This document shows, in pieces, positions 6,132 to 8,614 of a stretch of 8,614 bases of DNA. This stretch comes from Sulfurimonas sp. (GTDB taxonomy: Bacteria; Campylobacterota; Campylobacteria; Campylobacterales; Sulfurimonadaceae), in the NCBI GenBank assembly GCA_026987995.1, contig JALSMC010000257.1, positions 1 to 8,614 on the forward strand, given 5' to 3'. Position 1 is the first letter of the stretch. Every line of letters begins with the position of its first letter. Below the pieces are notes generated by a model that was not told the origin of the DNA, ran no database searches, and saw nothing but the letters and a program-made list of their open reading frames with translations. Made by a program: the position numbers and the translations under genes.

Positions 6132-7448
6132 ATGCAAACAACTCTCAACTGGATAGCGCATAAGTTTAGTGAGAAGCCTGAACTCTTAAAAGCCAATCAA
6201 GCTGCTATGAAAGCAGGTGCTCACTTTGCTGAAACTCTTGAGACAATAGTTTCAACCTATAAAGTTTCAAAGGTGCATGCACAGCCGGGTAAATATAGAC
6301 AGATTAATGGTAATGCATCCACTGCATGGGGCTTTATTCGAGCATCGCAAGCCGCAAATCTTCCACTTTTTTTAGGAAGTTATCAAATCACTCCCGCTTC
6401 AGATATCTTACATGAACTCTCAAAGTATAAGGAGTTTGGTGTTAAAACTTTTCAAGCAGAGGATGAGATTGCTGCTATTTGTGCTTCTATAGGCGCAGGT
6501 TTAGCCGGTTCTTTAGCTATCACAACATCTTCTGGACCAGGTATTGCCCTAAAAGGTGAAGCTATGGGCTTAGCTGTGAGTTATGAGATGCCTTTGGTTA
6601 TAGTAAATGTACAAAGGGGAGGACCCTCAACAGGACTCCCTACTAAAACAGAACAGTCTGATCTTTTTCAAGCACTCTATGGCAGAAGTGGCGATTCTCC
6701 ACTCATCATTGTTGCAGCATCAAGACCAAATGACTGTTTTCATATGGCTTATGAGGCAAGTAGGTTAGCTCTAGAGCACATGACACCAGTGATGCTTTTG
6801 ACAGATGGTTATGTAGCCAATGGTAGTGAACCATGGAAGATTCCAAATGTAGACATCGAGTATGCTAACATTAAACATAAGATGCTTAAGCCGGAGAGTG
6901 TTGATAAAGAAAACTGGAGTTGGATTAAACGAGACCCTGATACACTTGTAAGAGATTGGGCTATTCCCTGTATGGAAGGTCTTGAACATAGAATAGGAGG
7001 TCTGGAGAAAGATTACGACACAGGTAATATCTCTTATGACCCAGAGAATCATCAAAAAATGTGCGAGACTAGGCAAAAAAAAGTAGAAAAAGCAGCTAAT
7101 AATATTCCTCTACAAGAGTTAGAGGGAGCTGAAAGTGGAGATTTACTCGTTATTTCATGGGGAGGAACTTACGGCTCGGTTGAGATGGCTGTAAGAACAC
7201 TGCAAAAAGAGAGTAAAAAGATATCTTTGATACATCTGAGATATATCAACCCTATGCCTAAAAATATTGCTAATATTATCAAGAACTTTAAAAAAGTAAT
7301 AGTACCTGAACTTAATATGGGACAGATGGTACATGTAATCAATGCAAAATTTGCTTGTGAGGCTCTCTCTTATACAAAGGTTGAGGGACTGCCATTTAAA
7401 ATTTCTGAACTTAAAGAAGTGTTTAAAAATACACTTGAGGAGGCTTAA
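6132..7448 (+). CDS. korA: korA 3' part: pyrimidine-binding and core domains of 2-oxoglutarate:ferredoxin oxidoreductase alpha subunit
   Basis: This frame gives 438 residues from an internal ATG and is the rest of KorA; the natural frame reaches it from 5600 through the T run. There is no usable ribosome binding site before 6132, so it is unlikely to be a separate start. Motifs typical of the fused alpha subunit are INGNASTAWG (58-67), FQAEDEIAA (107-115, with the Glu expected to contact the thiamine diphosphate ring), TTSSGPGIALKGEAMGLAVS (131-150), and VQRGGPSTGLPTKTEQSD (160-177). The C-terminal part from about 345 (LLVISWGGTYGS) is the transketolase-C-like domain. It ends one base before the korB ATG and carries the korB ribosome binding site in its last codons, so the two are co-translated. 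No ferredoxin-like delta subunit is present. Confidence 0.88.
   Translation: MQTTLNWIAHKFSEKPELLKANQAAMKAGAHFAETLETIVSTYKVSKVHAQPGKYRQINGNASTAWGFIRASQAANLPLFLGSYQITPASDILHELSKYKEFGVKTFQAEDEIAAICASIGAGLAGSLAITTSSGPGIALKGEAMGLAVSYEMPLVIVNVQRGGPSTGLPTKTEQSDLFQALYGRSGDSPLIIVAASRPNDCFHMAYEASRLALEHMTPVMLLTDGYVANGSEPWKIPNVDIEYANIKHKMLKPESVDKENWSWIKRDPDTLVRDWAIPCMEGLEHRIGGLEKDYDTGNISYDPENHQKMCETRQKKVEKAANNIPLQELEGAESGDLLVISWGGTYGSVEMAVRTLQKESKKISLIHLRYINPMPKNIANIIKNFKKVIVPELNMGQMVHVINAKFACEALSYTKVEGLPFKISELKEVFKNTLEEA
7437..7443 (+). promoter_or_regulatory. Ribosome binding site of korB
   Basis: GAGGAGG lies 6 bases before the ATG at 7450, inside the last codons of korA. It fixes the korB start there and argues against a longer version of the frame that would begin at 7342 inside korA. 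Confidence 0.8.
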
Positions 7449-7449
7449 A

Positions 7450-8469
7450 ATGAGTACTCATAATGACTTAAAATATACAAAAAAAGAGTTTACAAGTAGT
7501 GAAGAGGTTAAGTGGTGTCCTGGATGTGGAGATTATGCAATATTTTCAGCGATACAATCTGCAATGACAAAGATAGGAAAAAAACGCGAGGATATTGTAT
7601 GTGTTTCAGGTATTGGTTGTTCATCTAGACTTCCTTACTATCTTAACACTTATGGCTATCATACTATTCATGGTAGAGCAGCAGCTGTGGCATCTGGTAT
7701 AAAAACAGCCAATCCAAACTTAAGTGTATGGGTAATGACAGGTGATGGAGATAGTCTATCTATTGGTGAAAATCATTTTATTCATGTTTTAAGAAGAAAT
7801 GTAGATATGAATATAGTTTTATTTAATAACCAAATATATGGTCTAACTAAAGGACAGTACTCTCCAACTTCTGTGCAAGGTCAAATCACAAAATCTTCAC
7901 CTTATGGGTCATTAGACAGACCCTTTAGTCCTGCAAAACTCGCCTTTGGGGCAAGTGCTACTTTTATCGCACGGACACTAGATACTAACACTGCACATAT
8001 GCAAGAGGTTATGCTCGAAGCAGAAGAACATAGGGGAACATCTTTTATAGAAGTGTATCAAAACTGTGTTATTTTTAACGATGGTTGTCACTCAGACTAT
8101 ACGGATAAAAAAAGTAGAGATGAGCACTCTATTATGCTCAAGCAAGGTGAGCCAATGATTTTTGGAAGTGAGCTTAAAAAGGGTATTATTTTTGATAAGA
8201 TGCAATTAAAAGTTGTTGAACTTGGAGATAAATACAGTGAAAAAGATTGTTTAGTGCATGATAGAGAGAATGAAGGTTTAGCATCTTTACTTGTTGCAAT
8301 GGATGCAAACCATGCTATGCCAAAACTCTATGGTGTTATATATGCAGTAAAAGATGTTATCTACAACGAACAAGTATCAGCACAACTTGCAGAAGTTAAA
8401 GCTCAAAAAGGTGAGGGAGATTTTGAAAAGCTTCTTAATTCCGGAGAGACATGGGAAGTAAAAGAATAA
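7450..8469 (+). CDS. korB: 2-oxoglutarate:ferredoxin oxidoreductase beta subunit
   Basis: A 339-residue thiamine-diphosphate-binding subunit that completes the KorAB heterodimer. WCPGCGDY (22-29) supplies two Cys (C23, C26) for the single [4Fe-4S] cluster; C57 in GIGCSSR and C206 in YQNCVIF are the likely other two. The cofactor site shows MTGDGDSLSIGENHFIHVLR (96-115) and, downstream, FNNQIYGLTKGQYSPTS (125-141), the classic Mg-thiamine diphosphate motif of this family. Electrons leave through the cluster to an external ferredoxin, which is not encoded here. The start is chosen from the strong GAGGAGG site and the normal family length. No clear terminator hairpin follows the stop. Confidence 0.93.
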   Translation: MSTHNDLKYTKKEFTSSEEVKWCPGCGDYAIFSAIQSAMTKIGKKREDIVCVSGIGCSSRLPYYLNTYGYHTIHGRAAAVASGIKTANPNLSVWVMTGDGDSLSIGENHFIHVLRRNVDMNIVLFNNQIYGLTKGQYSPTSVQGQITKSSPYGSLDRPFSPAKLAFGASATFIARTLDTNTAHMQEVMLEAEEHRGTSFIEVYQNCVIFNDGCHSDYTDKKSRDEHSIMLKQGEPMIFGSELKKGIIFDKMQLKVVELGDKYSEKDCLVHDRENEGLASLLVAMDANHAMPKLYGVIYAVKDVIYNEQVSAQLAEVKAQKGEGDFEKLLNSGETWEVKE

Positions 8470-8486
8470 TATATTAAGATTAAAAT

Positions 8487-8555
8487 ATGAGTATTTTGTT
8501 GATGAAGTTTCAAGTTTACATGCAAAAATTTCTTCAAACATATTTAGATTACTAG
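8487..8555 (+). CDS. Possible 22-codon small ORF ending in the repeated peptide
   Basis: The frame from the ATG at 8487 encodes 22 residues, beginning MSILLMKF and ending QVYMQKFLQTYLDY. Its last 13 residues match the repeat upstream of korA apart from one Leu/Phe change. There is no clear ribosome binding site before this ATG, and a shorter start at the internal ATG (8520) would give exactly the counterpart of the peptide at 5515. I do not recognise it. It may be a real small protein, the remnant of a longer duplicated gene, or a DNA element that happens to be open in this frame. Confidence 0.3.
   Translation: MSILLMKFQVYMQKFLQTYLDY
8514..8555 (+). repeat. Copy B of the 42-base direct repeat
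   Basis: This is the counterpart of 5509-5550: 35 of 42 bases identical, same reading frame, same stop position (TAG instead of TAA). It begins 45 bases after the korB stop and lies 16 bases before the TG of a candidate extended -10. The two copies flank korAB as direct repeats about 3.0 kb apart. Confidence 0.65.
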
Positions 8556-8571
8556 ATACTTATTAATTTTG

Positions 8572-8580
8572 TGGTATTAT
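8572..8580 (+). promoter_or_regulatory. Candidate extended -10 promoter for a gene beyond the right edge
   Basis: TG-G-TATTAT (TG at 8572-8573, hexamer 8575-8580) resembles the korA promoter and sits at a similar distance after the repeat. A TAAGG at 8603-8607 could be the ribosome binding site of a gene whose start lies just past 8614. Support is from layout and resemblance only. Confidence 0.4.
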
Positions 8581-8614
8581 AAGGCAATTAATTAAAATTA
8601 CGTAAGGCTTTTAA

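Noticed and set aside
6771..7076. A 101-codon minus-strand open frame opposite korA
   Set aside because: It lies antisense within the conserved KorA coding region and has a composition typical of shadow frames.
7342..7449. A 36-codon N-terminal extension of the korB frame
   Set aside because: It lies wholly inside korA, has no ribosome binding site, and the ATG at 7450 follows a strong GAGGAGG and gives the normal start of the family.
8470..8513. Possible terminator after korB
   Set aside because: No stem-loop followed by a T run is visible in this AT-rich stretch.

Overview
The window is AT-rich and tightly packed, with two divergently transcribed blocks separated by a 229-base intergenic region (5371-5599). 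Gene content and style suggest a Gram-negative, anaerobic or microaerophilic bacterium. It has a ferredoxin-dependent 2-oxoacid oxidoreductase, ATGA-overlapping operons, and extended -10 promoters without a clear -35. A Campylobacterota member of the Sulfurimonas type is my best guess, by inference only; no rRNA or other marker gene is present.

Left block (1-5370, minus strand): six genes read from 5370 towards 1, with 4-base overlaps or gaps of only a few bases, so almost certainly one operon. The order is a GT-C glycosyltransferase of the GT39/ArnT-like type, a UbiA-family prenyltransferase resembling decaprenyl-phosphate phosphoribosyltransferase, a GtrA-like small membrane protein, a DprE1-like FAD oxidase, a DprE2-like short-chain reductase, and a second GT39-like glycosyltransferase cut by the window edge. 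Together they read as a pathway that puts phosphoribose on a polyprenyl phosphate, epimerises the ribose at C2 to give polyprenyl-phosphoryl D-arabinofuranose, perhaps moves it across the inner membrane (GtrA), and transfers the sugar to a periplasmic acceptor (GT39 enzymes). The order gtrA-dprE1-dprE2-glycosyltransferase matches the mycobacterial arabinan locus Rv3789-Rv3792. A comparable pathway is known in Pseudomonas aeruginosa strains that decorate type IV pilin with D-arabinofuranose.

Right block (5600-8469, plus strand): korA and korB of a two-subunit 2-oxoglutarate (2-oxoacid):ferredoxin oxidoreductase. korA is split into two reading frames by one extra T in a run of seven at 6114-6120; removing one T restores a continuous protein of about 615 residues. 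This is most simply a sequencing or assembly error, but a real mutation or slippage site is not excluded.

The least expected signal is a 42-base element found twice, just upstream of korA (5509-5550) and just after korB (8514-8555). Both copies read in the same frame as VYMQK(L/F)LQTYLDY-stop, and six of the seven base differences are synonymous. Each copy is followed 12-16 bases later by a similar extended -10 sequence. The element looks like either a conserved tiny coding sequence or a duplicated promoter cassette. The gene that the second copy would serve begins beyond the right edge.
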